Source: VRUE01 sp963742535 (GTDB taxonomy: Bacteria > Actinomycetota > Thermoleophilia > Solirubrobacterales > 70-9). From it: a DNA stretch of 64,000 bases. Under the pieces are notes generated by a model. The model did not search any database and was not told where the DNA came from. It saw only the letters and a list, made by a program, of their open reading frames with translations. Positions 50,714-59,006 of the stretch are shown in pieces. The position numbers and the translations under genes were made by a program. The stretch is taken from NCBI GenBank assembly GCA_963742535.1, contig CAVUMC010000002.1:1116001-1180000 (forward strand), read 5' to 3'. Numbering within the stretch: position 1 is the stretch's first letter; every line of letters begins with the position of its first letter.

Positions 50714-51424
50714 GTGCCAAAGGTGCCCAGAAAGTCCCAAAAGCAACCTGCGGGGCTCGCGCGATTGTCCGCCGAGGTCCATGACTGCAGACGATGTCCT
50801 CGCCTGGTTGCGTGGCGAGAGGAGCAAGCGGCGGATCCACCTCGTCGCTATGAGGGCGAGAGCTACTGGGCCCGTCCCGTCGCAGGCTTTGGGGACCCGT
50901 CGGCCAGCGTGGCAATCGTCGGCTTGGCTCCGGCTGCTCACGGGGCCAATCGGACCGGCCGAATATTTACCGGAGACCGCTCAGGAGACTGGCTCTTCGC
51001 GGCTTTGCACCGCGCTGGCTACGCGAACCAGCCAACCAGCGCACATCGCAACGATGGATTGCAGCTGACGGACCTCTTCATCACGGCGGTAGTGCGATGC
51101 GCGCCTCCGGCCAACCGCCCCACTCCCGAGGAGCGCGACACATGCCTCCCATTTTTGGAGCGTGAGTTGGAGTTGCTAGATAACTGCCGCACGATCGTGG
51201 CCCTGGGAGCTTTTGCCTGGGACGGGGCGCTAAGAGCGCTCCGGGCACTCAACCAGAGCATCCCGAAACCACGGCCCCGGTTCGGGCATGGCGCAGAAGT
51301 CAGGATCGGAAGGCAGGTGCTGCTCGGCTGCTACCACCCGAGCCAACAAAACACCTTCACCGGAACGCTCACGGAGCCGATGATGGACGCGGTGTTTGCC
51401 CGGGCTCGCGAGCTTTCCCGCTAA
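50714..51424 (+). CDS. Family 5 (UDGb-type) uracil-DNA glycosylase
   Basis: 236 aa from GTG 50714; the frame is open to 50516 but the extension is unlike the family. Four Cys for the [4Fe-4S] cluster are in HDCRRCPRL and VRCAPPANRPTPEERDTC. The catalytic-pocket motif is GLAPAAHGANRTGRIFTGD, characteristic of family 5. The last motif is GCYHPSQQNTFTG. It removes uracil and related damage from DNA. Its 3' end overlaps the convergent regulator gene by 56 bp. Confidence 0.9.
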   Translation: MPKVPRKSQKQPAGLARLSAEVHDCRRCPRLVAWREEQAADPPRRYEGESYWARPVAGFGDPSASVAIVGLAPAAHGANRTGRIFTGDRSGDWLFAALHRAGYANQPTSAHRNDGLQLTDLFITAVVRCAPPANRPTPEERDTCLPFLERELELLDNCRTIVALGAFAWDGALRALRALNQSIPKPRPRFGHGAEVRIGRQVLLGCYHPSQQNTFTGTLTEPMMDAVFARARELSR

Positions 51425-52043
51425 CGCCTGCAGCTTGCTCGCCCGGCGTTTCGAAGGCCAGGATGGAAACCGACGCCGTAATTGCCTCGGCTTTGCCGGC
51501 CGCAAGCCGCACTGCGCTCTGCTTCTGAATGGCGATCAAGTTCTCCAGAGTTTCGGTCAGCAAGCAAGTCGTTTCTTTCCAGCCCTGTTGATCGAAGTGA
51601 GCTGGTGTCCAGCTCACATGCTCGTCCGCGTTGGGAGTCAGCGTGCCGTCTCGCAGCGCAGCGGCCGCGTCGTCAAACATCTCCTGGATGAAGCTCCCGG
51701 CGAGGTCAGCCCTGAGTGACGCCGGCAATTGCTGCCATTCCGAATCGTCTAGGAGAACCGTCCTCTTGGCCTGAAAGAAGTGCTCGCAGGCCCCGCGGCG
51801 GCGGCGGCTCTCTACCCGCTCGATGCATTCGAGCTCCTCGAGCAGCTCGATGTGGTGGTAGAAGGAGCTGACGTCGGCGCCAAGTTCCTCGCCGATTTCT
51901 CGAGCGCTTGCGACTCGCTCATTGAGCACGGCCAGGATGTGCTCTCTGACCGGATGACCGAGTGCCCGGATCAAGCGGCGGTCGAAGAACGTCTTCAGCT
52001 CGTCCCATTCGCTCAGCTCCTGCATCGACTTGCCTGCCTTCAT
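51369..52043 (-). CDS. ArsR-type winged-helix regulator, paralogue of the product at 49717
   Basis: 224 aa from the ATG that begins MKAGKSMQELSEWDE; the frame extends to 52238 but that part runs into the divergent promoter. The HTH (LIRALGHPVREHILAVLNER, VSSFYHHIELLEELECIERV) and C-terminal EHVSWTPAHFDQQGWKE, ETLENLIAIQKQSAVRLA match the paralogue. It is divergent from the RRE-E1 gene with 145 bp between, and its end overlaps UDG by 56 bp. Confidence 0.85.
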   Translation of the reverse strand: MKAGKSMQELSEWDELKTFFDRRLIRALGHPVREHILAVLNERVASAREIGEELGADVSSFYHHIELLEELECIERVESRRRRGACEHFFQAKRTVLLDDSEWQQLPASLRADLAGSFIQEMFDDAAAALRDGTLTPNADEHVSWTPAHFDQQGWKETTCLLTETLENLIAIQKQSAVRLAAGKAEAITASVSILAFETPGEQAAGVSGKAREPGQTPRPSSAP

Positions 52044-52188
52044 GGGGTCTCCCTTGCTCGATGACGTCAACTCACGATAGATCGCTCCCCACCCGCATAT
52101 TTGCCGAAATAGCAGGCAATCGGTATTAATTGAAACTAATTTGAGCAATCGAGCGGTCTCACGCTTAACCCCCGAGGAGGTGGGCAAG

Positions 52189-53298
52189 ATGCAACGACCG
52201 CGACTGAAGCGCACCACGCAGCAAATGGAAGCGCCCAATGGCGACCTTTACCTGCTTCGGCCCAGCGCCGGGGCGGACGTTCATATCGAGGACCCGGACT
52301 CGGAGGGCAGGCGCCTGCTTGCCGCGCTAGATGGGACGAGAACGGAAGCCGAGCTGATCGAGGAGTTCGGGGCCGAAGAGGTTGGCGACCTCCTTGCCCA
52401 GTTCGAGGAGCTCGGCGTGGTCGAGGACGCCGCCGACGACGACCGTATCTCCGCGCCGGTGATGGAACGCTTCGATCGCCAGCTGCGCTACTTCAGCGAC
52501 ATCACCGACGGCCCCACGGCGGCGGAGTGTCAGGAGCAACTCGAAAAAGCTCGGATCGCGGTGTTGGGGGTCGGCGGGCTCGGCGGCTGGTCCGCCCTCA
52601 ACCTCGCCTGCTGCGGCATCGGCGAGATGCTGCTGCTCGATTTCGATCAGGTCGAGCTGAGCAACCTCAACCGCCAGGTGCTCTACTCGGAGGCGGACAT
52701 CGGTCGTCCCAAGGCCGAGGCCGCGGCGGAGCGGCTGAGTGGCTTCAACTCCTCGATTCGGGTCGAGCCTCGTGTGCAAAAGCTCGACAGCGAAGCGGCG
52801 ATCGCCGAGACGATCGCGGGCTATGACCTGGTCATCGATGCCTGCGATTGGCCGGCGCACGACATCGAGCGATGGATCAACGCGGCCTGCTTCTCAGCCG
52901 GAATTCCCTTCATCGCGATGAGTCATTTCCCGCCCGTCGCCAGGGTCGGGCCGCTCTACGTGCCAGGCGTGACCGGCTGCTTCGTCTGTCAGGAGATCAG
53001 CTACAGGCGGAGCTTTCCGCTCTACGACATAGCCGTGAACCAGCAGCGTGGCAAAGGCTCACCGGCTGCGACGCTCGGCCCCGCCTGCAGCTTGATCGGT
53101 GGACAAATTGGGCTCGACGTCATGCATTTCCTCACCGGGCTGGCACCGCCCTCAACGCTCGGGGTCGGCCATATCGTCGACCTGCGCACGATGGTCACGG
53201 AACGCGAGCCGGTGGTTCCCGAGGCGGACTGCCCGGTCTGCGGCCACATCCAACCGTCCTCCGACAAAGAGCTTCAAGGGATGGCGCCCGAAAGATAG
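52189..53298 (+). CDS. RRE (PqqD-like) plus E1/ThiF-like adenylyltransferase fusion
   Basis: 369 aa from ATG 52189, chosen because GAGGAGG lies 8-9 nt upstream; a TTG frame opens at 52141. Residues about 1-85 look like a PqqD/RRE winged helix (LLAALDGTRTEAELIEEFGA, LLAQFEELGVVED), the leader-peptide-binding module of RiPP enzymes. The E1 Rossmann domain has GVGGLGGWS near 126 and DFDQVELSNLNRQVLYSEAD. Zinc pairs are CFVC near 264 and CPVC near 348. It likely adenylates a peptide or carrier-protein C-terminus. No precursor or partner cyclase is adjacent. Confidence 0.8.
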   Translation: MQRPRLKRTTQQMEAPNGDLYLLRPSAGADVHIEDPDSEGRRLLAALDGTRTEAELIEEFGAEEVGDLLAQFEELGVVEDAADDDRISAPVMERFDRQLRYFSDITDGPTAAECQEQLEKARIAVLGVGGLGGWSALNLACCGIGEMLLLDFDQVELSNLNRQVLYSEADIGRPKAEAAAERLSGFNSSIRVEPRVQKLDSEAAIAETIAGYDLVIDACDWPAHDIERWINAACFSAGIPFIAMSHFPPVARVGPLYVPGVTGCFVCQEISYRRSFPLYDIAVNQQRGKGSPAATLGPACSLIGGQIGLDVMHFLTGLAPPSTLGVGHIVDLRTMVTEREPVVPEADCPVCGHIQPSSDKELQGMAPER

Positions 53299-53300
53299 GC

Positions 53301-53930
53301 CTATGCGTGTCTTGCGTTCCGGGCTCGCAAGGCGATGGGGATGAAGAAGAGCGTTAGCCAGCAGTAGGTCGCCGCTTCCGGACTGATCAGGAAGGCAACG
53401 GCGATCGAGGCGGCAAAGACCGCGGCGACCATGAGGGCGGACCTGCGCCCGGCCGCCTCATCCTCCGCCGAGGAAGGGCCGGTCAGCCCCGCCCGGCGCG
53501 CGTCGACGAAAAGCAGCGTGCCAGCGAGGATCACGCCGATCAGATTGGCCGCGTAGAGGACGACCGCGGCCTCCTCGCCGCCGTGATCGCCAAGCACCTG
53601 GCTGCTGAAGGGGATCAGCACAACCCAGGCGAGGTAGAAGAGATTGAGCGCGATCAGGCGCGAGTCGAAGCCGGTGACGTCGCCGAAGAACCGGTGGTGA
53701 ACCACCCAGAAGCGGCCGATCACCGCAAAGCTGATCGCGTAGGCGAATAGGTCGTGCCGCTCCACCCAAAGTTCCGTCCAGAGGGCGTCGCCTGTGATGC
53801 CTGTGGGCACATCGAACTGCAGCACCAGCAGCGTGATCGCGATCGCGAAGACCCCGTCGCTGAAGGCGACGATGCGCGCGAACTCGATCTCGTTCTCTTC
53901 CCGCTGCTTCGCGCTCTCCAGCCTCGACAC
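53301..53930 (-). CDS. TMEM175 family (DUF1211) membrane protein
   Basis: 209 aa. The first helix has the family signature ARIVAFSDGVFAIAITLLVL (RxxxFSD). Six hydrophobic segments follow, including ISFAVIGRFWVVHHRFFG and LFYLAWVVLIPFSSQ. Bacterial members form potassium-permeable channels as tetramers. It is convergent with the RRE-E1 gene, 2 bp apart. The tRNA-Thr gene lies upstream. Confidence 0.9.
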   Translation of the reverse strand: MSRLESAKQREENEIEFARIVAFSDGVFAIAITLLVLQFDVPTGITGDALWTELWVERHDLFAYAISFAVIGRFWVVHHRFFGDVTGFDSRLIALNLFYLAWVVLIPFSSQVLGDHGGEEAAVVLYAANLIGVILAGTLLFVDARRAGLTGPSSAEDEAAGRRSALMVAAVFAASIAVAFLISPEAATYCWLTLFFIPIALRARNARHA

Positions 53931-53999
53931 CCCGCAATCATCGAGCCCAGCCGCGACGGAACCTCGCCCCGCCCGCCACTCCTACAATGGAGCGGACCC

Positions 54000-54072
54000 G
54001 CCGACGTAGCTCAGCTGGTAGAGCACTTCACTCGTAATGAAGGGGTCCCCGGTTCAAATCCGGGCGTCGGCT
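54000..54072 (+). tRNA. tRNA-Thr (CGT)
   Basis: 73 nt. The acceptor stem is GCCGACG/CGTCGGC with discriminator T and no encoded CCA. The D arm is GCTCAGCTGGTAGAGC, the anticodon stem CTTCA/TGAAG with loop CTCGTAA (anticodon CGT), and the T arm CCCGGTTCAAATCCGGG. Its 3' part is the integration site of the element that follows. Confidence 0.95.
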
Positions 54073-54074
54073 TC
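54029..54074 (+). repeat. Attachment site attL (3' part of tRNA-Thr)
   Basis: 46 bp from the anticodon loop to two bases past the tRNA end are repeated exactly at 59811-59856. The tRNA is kept complete at this end, the usual outcome when an integrated element supplies the restoring half. Confidence 0.85.
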
Positions 54075-54087
54075 CCATTCCAGGGCG

Positions 54088-54462
54088 GTGCGGGGCGCTT
54101 CCCGGACAAAACTGAAGCGCTCACACACCCCCAAATCCCGAACAGATCCCGAACATCTCGCGCCGGCATTAGCTCCCTGGCCTAAGGCTCGTATAACCGT
54201 ACGTATAGCCGAGGCCAAGGCGCTTGGCGATCCGACCCGGCTCGCCGTTGCCCTCGCCCTCGACGCAGGCGAGTCGGCCTGCGTGTGCGACCTCGCCTGG
54301 ATCGTCGGGCGCGACGAGCGGCTCGTCTCCCATCACGCGCGCCAGCTCAAGGCATCGGGCATCGCCCGTTCAAAGCGCGACGGCAAGATGGTGATGTATG
54401 AGCTGACCGAGCGCGGTCGCGCGCTGGTGGCGGCGGTGGCGGCTCAGGGAGTCGACGCGTGA
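54088..54462 (+). CDS. ArsR/SmtB family metalloregulator (CmtR-like), uncertain N-terminus
   Basis: The HTH region is clear: RIAEAKALGDPTRLAVALAL, ESACVCDLAWIVGRDERLVS, HHARQLKASGIARSKRDGKM and VMYELTERGRALV. The CVCDL Cys pair is the CmtR/CadC-type metal site. No ATG/GTG/TTG lies just before the conserved start; the nearest are GTG 54088 and an ATG inside the tRNA. The natural N-terminus may therefore have been lost at the island boundary. The stop overlaps the CDF start, so it probably controls metal efflux. Confidence 0.7.
   Translation: MRGASRTKLKRSHTPKSRTDPEHLAPALAPWPKARITVRIAEAKALGDPTRLAVALALDAGESACVCDLAWIVGRDERLVSHHARQLKASGIARSKRDGKMVMYELTERGRALVAAVAAQGVDA
54139..54155 (+). repeat. 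Island-internal direct repeat, left copy
   Basis: CGAACAGATCCCGAACA, itself containing CGAACA twice, lies 64 bp inside attL and is repeated exactly at 59683-59699. It is a candidate integrase arm-type site. Confidence 0.55.
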
Positions 54463-55130
54463 GCCCAGTCGAGCTGCCGACCGTTGCCCCCACCCCCTTG
54501 CCCTCCGGCTCGTCGATCTCATCCGCACGCCACGGGCAACTCGTCCATCGCGCCAGGTGGCTGGCTTGGCTTGGGATCGGCTGGCACATCGCCGAGGCTG
54601 CCATCGCGATTGCCGCCGGGCTTGCCGCGACCTCAATCGCCCTGATCGGCTTCGGGGCCGACAACCTGATCGAGTCGGTCGCCGGCCTGGTCGTGGTCTG
54701 GCGCTTTGCCGAGAGGCGACAGGACTCCGCGCAGGCCGAGCAAAGGGCTCAACGCGTGATCGGCGTGAGCTTTGCCGTGATCGGCGTCTATGTCGCCGTC
54801 GAGGCTGTGCGCTCGCTCCTGATCGGCACCCACCCCGACGCGAGCTTGGTGGGGATCGGACTCGCCGTCGTCACCTTGGCCACGATGCCGTTGCTCGCCA
54901 GGGCCAAGGCCCGTGTCGGTGATGAGCTGCACTCCTCGGCCACCGTCAGCGAGGGACGACAAAACCTCCTCTGTGCCTACCTCTCGGCCGGGCTGCTGGT
55001 CGGGCTTGGAGCCAACGCCCTGCTCGGCTGGTGGTGGGCCGATCCGATCACCGCGCTCGCCATCGCCGGGGTCGCGCTGCATGAGGGGCGCGAAGCCTGG
55101 CGCGGGAACGCCTGTTGCGAGGCTTGTTGA
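54459..55130 (+). CDS. Cation diffusion facilitator (cation efflux) family transporter
   Basis: 223 aa from GTG 54459. Six hydrophobic segments are seen. The metal-site segment in helix 2 is IGFGADNLIESVAGLVVVWR (variant of the HxxxD/DxxxD pattern), and helix 5 carries YLSAGLLVGLGANALLGWWW, DPITAL. It ends with Cys-rich NACCEAC that may bind metal. It lacks the long C-terminal cytoplasmic domain of classical CDF proteins. It is in an operon with the ArsR regulator, which suggests metal-induced efflux. Confidence 0.85.
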   Translation: MSPVELPTVAPTPLPSGSSISSARHGQLVHRARWLAWLGIGWHIAEAAIAIAAGLAATSIALIGFGADNLIESVAGLVVVWRFAERRQDSAQAEQRAQRVIGVSFAVIGVYVAVEAVRSLLIGTHPDASLVGIGLAVVTLATMPLLARAKARVGDELHSSATVSEGRQNLLCAYLSAGLLVGLGANALLGWWWADPITALAIAGVALHEGREAWRGNACCEAC

Positions 55131-55186
55131 TCTAGGTCCTGGGCTGAGCGGACGAGCCCTCTCTGGGTCTCTCCCAGAGGGATGCC

Positions 55187-57085
55187 TTACACCTCGATCT
55201 GCGACCCCATGATCACGGTGCGATCACGCGGCAGGCCGAAGTACTCGGCGGCGTCGGCGGTGATCCGGGAGGTCGCTACGAAGAGTCGCTTTCGCCAGCG
55301 GGTCATGCCCGGAGCGTCGCCGATCCGCAACTCGATCGTCGAGAGGAAGTAGGAAGCTTCCTCAACCTCCAGCGGGCACTCCAGTCCAGCCTGCGCGGCC
55401 AAGCGCAGCAGACTGGGGATGTTGGGCTCGTCCATGTAGCCGAAGCGGGCACTGATGTGGGCGATGCCATCATCCACATAGCCGAGCTCGTCAATCTCGA
55501 GGCGCTCAACCTCTGCGACGTGCGGAACCGGCAGGGTCTCAATCGAGAGGATCACCACGTGGCCGTGGAGGATCTGGTTGTGCTCGACGTTGGCGCGCAT
55601 CGCCAGCGGCGTCGTCTGCTTGTTGCGGTTGAGGAAGACGGCGGTGCCCGAGACCCGCTGCAAGGGTGGCCGACGCTCGTGCAGCTTGCCGACGAAGGCT
55701 TGTAGCGACCCCTCTGCCCCTTCCCGGCGCTCGGTCACCAGCTGACGGCCGCGTTGCCAGGTGGTAAGCACCGTGAAGACGGTTATCCCGATCAGCAGCG
55801 GCAGCCATGCCCCGTGCGTGATCTTCGTCAGGTTCGCCGCGAGGAAGAGCAGGTCGACGACGAGGAAGGCGCCGGCGCCGATCGCCACCAGCCAGAGCGG
55901 TTTGCCCCACTGATGGCGGACGACGTAGAAGAAGAGCAGGGTCGTGATCGTGATCGTCGCCGTCACCGCCATGCCGAAGGCGAAGGCCAGCGCCGCTGAG
56001 GTCTGGAAGGCAAAGACGAGCGTCAGCACCGAGACCATCAGCACCCAATTGATCCACGGCACGTAGATCTGGCCCACCGTGTGTTCTGAGGTGTTGACGA
56101 TCCGAAGGCGCGGCAGGTAGCCGAGCTGGACCGCCTGGTGGGCAACCGAGAAGGCGCCGGTGATCACGGCCTGGGAGGCGATCACCGTCGCCGCGGTGGC
56201 CAGCAGCACCATCGGGATCAGCAGCGCGTCGGGAACGAGGAGGAAGAACGGGCTGGAGATGTTCGCCGCCGGGTTGTCGAGGATCAACGCCCCCTGCCCC
56301 ATATAGCTGAGGATGCAGGCCGGAAAGACCAGGGCCAGCCAGGCGCGGGTGATCGGGGCGCGACCGAAGTGACCCATGTCGGCGTAGAGGGCCTCGGCCC
56401 CGGTGATCGCGAGGACGACCGCCGCCAGCGAGAAGAAGGCGGTCCCGAAGTGGCCGGTGAGGAAGCCGAGCGCGTAGCTCGGCGAGAGCGCCTTGAGGAT
56501 TTCCGGGTGCAGGGTGATGCCGGCGATGCCACAAGCCCCGATCGCCAGGAACCAGACAACCATGACCGGGCCGAAGAGGCGGCCGACCGTCGCCGTCCCG
56601 AGGCGCTGACTCGCGAACAACAAGACGATGATCACCGCGGTTATCGGCACGATCAGGCTCGTCAGGGAAGGCTCGACGACCTTCAGCCCTTCGACCGCCG
56701 AGAGCACCGAGATCGCCGGGGTGATCATGCTGTCGCCGAAGAACAGCGAGGCGCCGAAGATGCCAAGCGCCGCCAGTGCCATCTTCGTCCGCGCGCCACC
56801 CTTCACCCCTTGGCGCCTGATCAGCGTGATCAGAGCCATGATCCCGCCCTCACCCTCGTTGTCGGCGCGCATCACCAGCAGCACGTACTTGAGCGTGACG
56901 ATGATCGTCACCGCCCAGAAGATCAGCGAGACGATCCCGAAGATGCTCTCGGTCGCGGCGGTGACGGGATGCGGGTCATCGGGGTTGAAGACCGTCTGAA
57001 TCGTGTAGAGCGGGCTGGTGCCGATGTCGCCGAAGACGACGCCCAGGGCGCCGAGGACCAGAGCCGCCTGGGCTGGGGTGCGCAT
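55187..57085 (-). CDS. kup: KUP family potassium uptake transporter
   Basis: 632 aa from ATG 57085 (MRTPAQAALVLGALGVVFGD), the normal length for the family; the frame opens to 57289 with an unrelated extension. The N-terminal signature GDIGTSPLYTIQTVF, LKYVLLVMRADNEGEGGIMA and FFGDSMITPAISVLSAVEGL are all present. About twelve helices are followed by a C-terminal cytoplasmic domain of about 170 residues. It imports K+ with protons. It lies alone on the minus strand of the island. Confidence 0.93.
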   Translation of the reverse strand: MRTPAQAALVLGALGVVFGDIGTSPLYTIQTVFNPDDPHPVTAATESIFGIVSLIFWAVTIIVTLKYVLLVMRADNEGEGGIMALITLIRRQGVKGGARTKMALAALGIFGASLFFGDSMITPAISVLSAVEGLKVVEPSLTSLIVPITAVIIVLLFASQRLGTATVGRLFGPVMVVWFLAIGACGIAGITLHPEILKALSPSYALGFLTGHFGTAFFSLAAVVLAITGAEALYADMGHFGRAPITRAWLALVFPACILSYMGQGALILDNPAANISSPFFLLVPDALLIPMVLLATAATVIASQAVITGAFSVAHQAVQLGYLPRLRIVNTSEHTVGQIYVPWINWVLMVSVLTLVFAFQTSAALAFAFGMAVTATITITTLLFFYVVRHQWGKPLWLVAIGAGAFLVVDLLFLAANLTKITHGAWLPLLIGITVFTVLTTWQRGRQLVTERREGAEGSLQAFVGKLHERRPPLQRVSGTAVFLNRNKQTTPLAMRANVEHNQILHGHVVILSIETLPVPHVAEVERLEIDELGYVDDGIAHISARFGYMDEPNIPSLLRLAAQAGLECPLEVEEASYFLSTIELRIGDAPGMTRWRKRLFVATSRITADAAEYFGLPRDRTVIMGSQIEV

Positions 57086-57176
57086 CTTTGCGCTGCGGGT
57101 GTTGGCTTCGGCGCTCAGCTTGTCATCGAGTCCCCAGGGGGCAGGCGCACCGTATCGCCGGCGGGCGCAGCGCGCC

Positions 57177-57404
57177 TCAGGATTCGGGGTCTGGGTGGCC
57201 GGTGGAGCTGAGCGTGAGGTGGGACCACTCCTGAGTCGCGCAATAAAGCGGACGACATCGGTACTCGCCTTCCTTGAGCGTGCCGCCATTCGCCTTCATC
57301 AGCTCGTGGAGGGCGGCCCCTGTCGCATGCACGCCGTTGCCTTCCGCCGAACCGGCGCTGAGCCAGCTACCGGGGCCTACTTCAATCTGAAAAATGAACA
57401 TCAT
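57177..57404 (-). CDS. Small hypothetical protein
   Basis: 75 aa from the ATG that begins MMFIFQIEVGPGSW (the frame opens at 57440). It has a mixed composition with two Cys (RCRPLYCATQE). It does not match a family I know and could be non-coding. It is included because it fills the gap before KUP on the same strand. Confidence 0.3.
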   Translation of the reverse strand: MMFIFQIEVGPGSWLSAGSAEGNGVHATGAALHELMKANGGTLKEGEYRCRPLYCATQEWSHLTLSSTGHPDPES

Positions 57405-57581
57405 CGAAATTAAGTAGTACCCCGCTGAGGTTCGCCTCAAAACACACCGGATTAGGGCTCTTGCCCGGGGGAGCGGTTAGTCGGGTTCGCGGTCCGGACA
57501 GGATGCGTTGAGCCGGGTACAAGGGCAGAGCGTCACCCGCGCCTGAGTTCGATGCTGCGGATCGGATGACGAGAACTTTGG

Positions 57582-58973
57582 CTAGACGACTACCGCGTGG
57601 TCGCCCCGAAGGGCATGTTGTCGGCGATCGGCTGCGGGTGTGCGGCGTTGGAGCGTGATGCGCCCGCCGCGGGCCGGCACGATGAAGACGTTGCGGTGAA
57701 CGACCCGCTCCGAGCGCCGCCGCGAGGGTTCGATGCGTGCCTGGCGCAGGATTGCCCGCAGCACGATTCGGGCCTCGGCCATGGAGAAAGCGGCGCCGAT
57801 GCAGCGTCTCGGCCCTCCGCCGAAGGGGATCCAGGTGTAGGTGCCGGCACGGGTGCCGAGAAAGCGCTCGGGCCGGAAGGCGAGCGGATCGGGGTAGAGC
57901 TCGGGGCGGCGGTGCACGAGCGTGATGTAGGGGACAACCATGGTGCCGCTCGGGATGTTCAGCCCCGGTAGCTCGAACGGCTCGGTTGCGAGCCGTGCGG
58001 TGAGCGGGAAGGCCGGGCGCAGGCGCATCGTCTCCTTGATCACCGCGTCGAGGTATTCGTCCTCGCCGTCCAGCGCGGCGCTTTCGAGGCGCGCGAGCAC
58101 GTCAGGGAAGCGGCTGACGCGCTCGAGCACCCAGGTCAAGGTGGAGGCGGTGGTGTCGTGGCCGCCAAGCAGAAGAGTGCGCATCGCATCGCAGATCTCG
58201 TTGTCGCTCATCAACTGACCTTGCTCATCGGGTGTGCGCAGAAACATTCCGAGGACGTCCTGGCCATCGAGCCTGTCCTCGTTGCGGCGCTGGGCGACCT
58301 CTTCCATCACAACCGCGTCGACCGCTGCGATTGCCCGGCTCATCCGCGGGAAGGGTCTGTCCCACCCGTCCTTACGGCTGGTCGCGATCATCGTCTGAAT
58401 GAAGAAGCGCCGCGAGTGTCCCTCGCGAAGCAGCGCGAGCGTCGCTGAGCGCAGCCGCTCGACCCGTGCGGGTTCGGTGACCCCGAACACCGTGGCCATC
58501 ATCACCTCAAGAGTGATCCCCTCGATATGTGGCCCAGCGGGGGTGGGGCGACCATAGGGCCAGCGTGCAAGAACCTCCTCGGCCTTGCGCTCCATGGTCT
58601 CGTGGTAACTGGGGAGCGCTCGTCCATGGAACGGCGGTAGCTGCCTTCGCCGCATGTGCATGTGCTCGGGGCCATCGAGGTTCGTGAGTCCCGTAGGGCC
58701 GAGGACGAGATGATGCGCCGAGGCCTTGGCCAGGGCTGCTCCGAGGCGAAGCACGTCGCTGTCGGCGGTGAACACGCGCTTGATGTCCTCGGGGTCGGTC
58801 AGGCACAGCCACGGCCCTGTCGCCGAGGGCATCGGAACCACGAAGCGGTCACCGAGGCGCTGGCAACTGCGCGCGAATCGCTCCGGGGCGAGCCAGTACT
58901 GAGCGGCGTTGACGACTGCGGGGGGTTGCAGTCGGGGCAGGTCGACGAGCGCTTTGTCCATGACTTCTTTCAT
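57582..58973 (-). CDS. Cytochrome P450
   Basis: 463 aa from the ATG that begins MKEVMDKALVDLP; the frame opens 120 codons earlier across the divergent TetR gene. The I-helix motif is LLLGGHDTTAST, the K-helix ExxR is IKETMRLRP, the PERF-type segment is FRPERFLG, and the heme ligand Cys is in FGGGPRRCIG near residue 388. It is a soluble bacterial class, since no membrane anchor is seen. The substrate is unknown, and redox partners are not encoded nearby. It is probably repressed by the divergent TetR. Confidence 0.93.
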   Translation of the reverse strand: MKEVMDKALVDLPRLQPPAVVNAAQYWLAPERFARSCQRLGDRFVVPMPSATGPWLCLTDPEDIKRVFTADSDVLRLGAALAKASAHHLVLGPTGLTNLDGPEHMHMRRRQLPPFHGRALPSYHETMERKAEEVLARWPYGRPTPAGPHIEGITLEVMMATVFGVTEPARVERLRSATLALLREGHSRRFFIQTMIATSRKDGWDRPFPRMSRAIAAVDAVVMEEVAQRRNEDRLDGQDVLGMFLRTPDEQGQLMSDNEICDAMRTLLLGGHDTTASTLTWVLERVSRFPDVLARLESAALDGEDEYLDAVIKETMRLRPAFPLTARLATEPFELPGLNIPSGTMVVPYITLVHRRPELYPDPLAFRPERFLGTRAGTYTWIPFGGGPRRCIGAAFSMAEARIVLRAILRQARIEPSRRRSERVVHRNVFIVPARGGRITLQRRTPAADRRQHALRGDHAVVV

Positions 58974-59006
58974 TGTTACTTTGTGAGAATGAAGTATCAT
59001 CGTAAC
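58974..59006. promoter_or_regulatory. Operator in the P450/TetR divergent gap
   Basis: The 33-bp gap holds nested dyads: TGTTAC (58974-58979) with GTAACA (59002-59007), and inside them TACTT with AAGTA around a 10-bp spacer. Such a site between a TetR gene and its divergent partner is the usual autoregulatory operator. Both transcripts would be nearly leaderless. Confidence 0.65.

Noticed and set aside
50499..50915. Minus-strand open frame over the regulator/UDG gap
   Set aside because: It overlaps the real UDG start region and shows only shadow-like low-complexity sequence.
57177..57440. Extension of KUP to 57289 as an N-terminal domain
   Set aside because: The residues before MRTPAQAALV are Arg/Ser/Pro-rich and unlike KUP; the protein from 57085 already has normal length.
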